Shown: positions 4,778 through 6,444 of the stretch, piece by piece
Layout of the letters: each line of letters begins with the position of its first letter
How positions within the stretch are numbered: position 1 is the first letter of the stretch
Assembly (NCBI GenBank): GCA_003123965.1
Contig: NNSL01000229.1
Coordinates: 1 to 6,444, forward strand
Reading direction: 5' to 3'
DNA from: Balneolaceae bacterium SMO_bin1
GTDB lineage: Bacteria; Bacteroidota; Rhodothermia; Balneolales; Balneolaceae
DNA: 6,444 nt
Program-made: the position numbers and the translations under genes
The notes under the pieces: model-generated
What the model saw: the letters and a program-made list of their open reading frames with translations, nothing else
Told to the model about the DNA's origin: nothing
Databases searched by the model: none

Positions 4778-6444
4778 ATGTTTTCGAGTCATCGTTCTAC
4801 GAATAAGATTCTTGCCCTTTTTGTATTTATTGCTTCGCTGGTGTTATATATGGTCACAATGGCCCCTACCGCCAGCTTTTGGGATGCCGGCGAATTTATA
4901 GCAGTAGCGCACGGCCTGCAGGTAAATCACCCGCCCGGGGCTCCTTTTTACTCCTTGCTTGGGCGCTTGTTTTCCATGTTTATGCCCAGCAGCTGGGTAG
5001 CGGTTAGCGTCAACTTTATCAGCGCATTGGCTTCGGCACTTACCATAATGCTGCTATACCTTATTGTTGTCCGATTGATCCGTGAATTCAAAGGATATGA
5101 TGTCTCGACCTACGAAAATATTGATCGTATTGGCATGTACGGCGGTGCAATAATCGGTGCGTTTGCCTTTAGTGTTACAGATACCTTTTGGTTCAACGCG
5201 GTTGAGGCAGAAGTTTACGCCCTTTCAATGTTCTTTACTGCAATTGTGGTTTGGCTGGCCCTCAAGTGGTCCGAAAATCACGATAAGCCGCATAATGAAC
5301 GCTGGCTGCTGCTCATTGCCTACATGTTTGGATTGGCCCTCGGTGTTCACCTGTTAAACCTGCTGGCCTTGTTCTTTGTAGCGTTGATTATCTATTTCAA
5401 GAAGAAAGAATTTGGGCTAATGTCGTTGGGAATTGCCGGCGTCATAGCGGTGGTTTCATTCTTTTTGATTTATCCGTTTACCATTCAGTGGCTGCCCAAT
5501 ATCATGGACTCCGTTACTACCCAAACGTATGGCCTTATAGGCCCGATTTTCTTTATTATTCTGGTTATTGGCTCCATGGCCGGCGGTTTGTATTACACGC
5601 ATAAAAACAATCACAAGCTGGCCAATTTTGTGCTGCTGGCTTATACCATGATCTTGATCGGCTACTCTTCTTATTCCCTCATTTTCATCCGTTCTATAGC
5701 CGATCCTCCCATTGACGAAAATGATCCCGAAACGGCCCAGGCATTTATCGATTACCTGGAACGTAAGCAGTACGGCCAAACCCCGCTCCTCACGGGCAAC
5801 ACCTATGATGAATCAACCGGGCGTATAGACCGGCAAGAAGAGACCCTCTTTCCACGTCGCTATTCAAGTCAGCCCTACCACTTGCAGCAATATGCGAACT
5901 ATAGCAGCGACTGGGACTACTTCCTCGACTATCAGCTAAACCACATGTATATCCGGTATTTTAACTGGAATTTTATCGGAAGGGATGCTGATATCCAGGA
6001 CGCCGGCTGGCAGTCTGGGTTCACGGAAACAGAACATGAAAATAACCCGGCTCACAACAGCTACTATTTCCTCCCCTTTCTGCTGGGGCTGTTCGGCATG
6101 ATTTTCCACTTCCAGCGCGATTGGAAAAGGGCCCTTTCCATTTTATTGCTTTTTATAATGACCGGGGTGGCTATAATCGTCTTCCTCAACCAAACCCCCA
6201 TGCAGCCGCGCGAGCGGGACTATGCCTATGTGGGATCATTCTTTGCGTTTGCAATTTGGATAGGTATGGGCGGCGCAGGCCTAATTGAACTGATAAAAGA
6301 TCATTTGAAATCAAACAAGCTGATTGCTTACGCTACACTTGGCGTGCTCTTTTTAGCTATACCCTTCCAGATGGGACTGCAGAATTTCAATGATCACGAC
6401 CGCAGCGACCGCTACGTAGCCCCCGATTATGCCTGGAATTTACT
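4778..6444 (+). CDS. DUF2723 family (GT117/TMEM260-like) membrane protein, probable glycosyltransferase, 3' end cut off
   Basis: The first 555 codons of a multi-membrane protein with no stop before the window ends. Relatives in this group are about 1,000 residues, so roughly half is missing. The ATG at 4778 is followed by a short basic N-terminus and TM1 (about 11-30). Next comes the family hallmark SFWDAGEFIAVAHGLQVNHPPGAPFYSLLGR (33-63), whose D36 and E39 sit in the first outer loop where GT-C glycosyltransferases keep catalytic acidic residues. FWFNAVEAEVYA (137-148) and NQTPMQPRERDYAY (471-484) are further conserved family segments. About ten hydrophobic segments are visible, with an extra-membrane stretch at about 309-428. 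The family includes human TMEM260, an O-mannosyltransferase, so a role in sugar transfer to secreted proteins is likely but inferred. No C-terminal domains can be judged. Confidence 0.87.
   Translation, partial: MFSSHRSTNKILALFVFIASLVLYMVTMAPTASFWDAGEFIAVAHGLQVNHPPGAPFYSLLGRLFSMFMPSSWVAVSVNFISALASALTIMLLYLIVVRLIREFKGYDVSTYENIDRIGMYGGAIIGAFAFSVTDTFWFNAVEAEVYALSMFFTAIVVWLALKWSENHDKPHNERWLLLIAYMFGLALGVHLLNLLALFFVALIIYFKKKEFGLMSLGIAGVIAVVSFFLIYPFTIQWLPNIMDSVTTQTYGLIGPIFFIILVIGSMAGGLYYTHKNNHKLANFVLLAYTMILIGYSSYSLIFIRSIADPPIDENDPETAQAFIDYLERKQYGQTPLLTGNTYDESTGRIDRQEETLFPRRYSSQPYHLQQYANYSSDWDYFLDYQLNHMYIRYFNWNFIGRDADIQDAGWQSGFTETEHENNPAHNSYYFLPFLLGLFGMIFHFQRDWKRALSILLLFIMTGVAIIVFLNQTPMQPRERDYAYVGSFFAFAIWIGMGGAGLIELIKDHLKSNKLIAYATLGVLFLAIPFQMGLQNFNDHDRSDRYVAPDYAWNL

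Noticed and set aside
5456..5779. 107-codon - strand open frame
   Set aside because: It is a shadow of the DUF2723 gene with no membrane segment, motif or start context.
1..6444. A new multi-gene defence, mobile or biosynthetic system
   Set aside because: The genes are a receptor, a small orphan, a symporter and a DUF2723 protein in mixed orientations, without an operon, recombinase, nuclease, toxin-antitoxin pair or repeat array.

Overview
The window looks like part of a chromosome from the Bacteroidota/Balneolota group. A Balneolaceae-like bacterium would fit, but the genus cannot be fixed from the sequence alone. The evidence is a TonB-dependent receptor with an N-terminal carboxypeptidase-regulatory-like domain, a DUF2723 membrane protein of the kind typical of these phyla, and starts without Shine-Dalgarno sequences. 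There are no mobile elements, CRISPR arrays, tRNAs or rRNAs. I found no convincing new multi-gene system; this is mostly ordinary cell-envelope and transport content.

Layout: (1) 90-2471, + strand, is a full-length outer-membrane TonB-dependent receptor, about 792 residues when repaired. It is broken by five single-base indels: four packed into 823-912 and one at 2021-2024. The indels sum to +3, so the gene ends in the frame in which it began. (2) 2706-2891, + strand, is a small single-span membrane or exported protein of unknown function with two cysteines. (3) 2990-4486, - strand, is an intact neurotransmitter:sodium symporter (NSS/SNF) family transporter of 498 residues. It converges on the small gene across a 98-bp gap. 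(4) 4487-4777 is a 291-bp divergent intergenic region holding two inverted repeats, an 11-bp-spaced direct repeat and a plausible Bacteroidota-type promoter. (5) 4778-6444, + strand, is the first 555 codons of a DUF2723 (GT117/TMEM260-like) multi-membrane protein that runs off the end of the window.

The genes do not form an obvious pathway. The receptor would import an unknown ligand across the outer membrane using TonB energy. The symporter would import an amino acid or related compound across the inner membrane using the sodium gradient. The DUF2723 protein is a probable lipid-linked-sugar-dependent glycosyltransferase acting on the periplasmic side. The symporter and the DUF2723 gene share one divergent control region, the only visible hint of joint regulation. 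The two large intact genes show no frame errors, so the receptor's defects are local: either a low-quality stretch of assembly or very recent inactivation.
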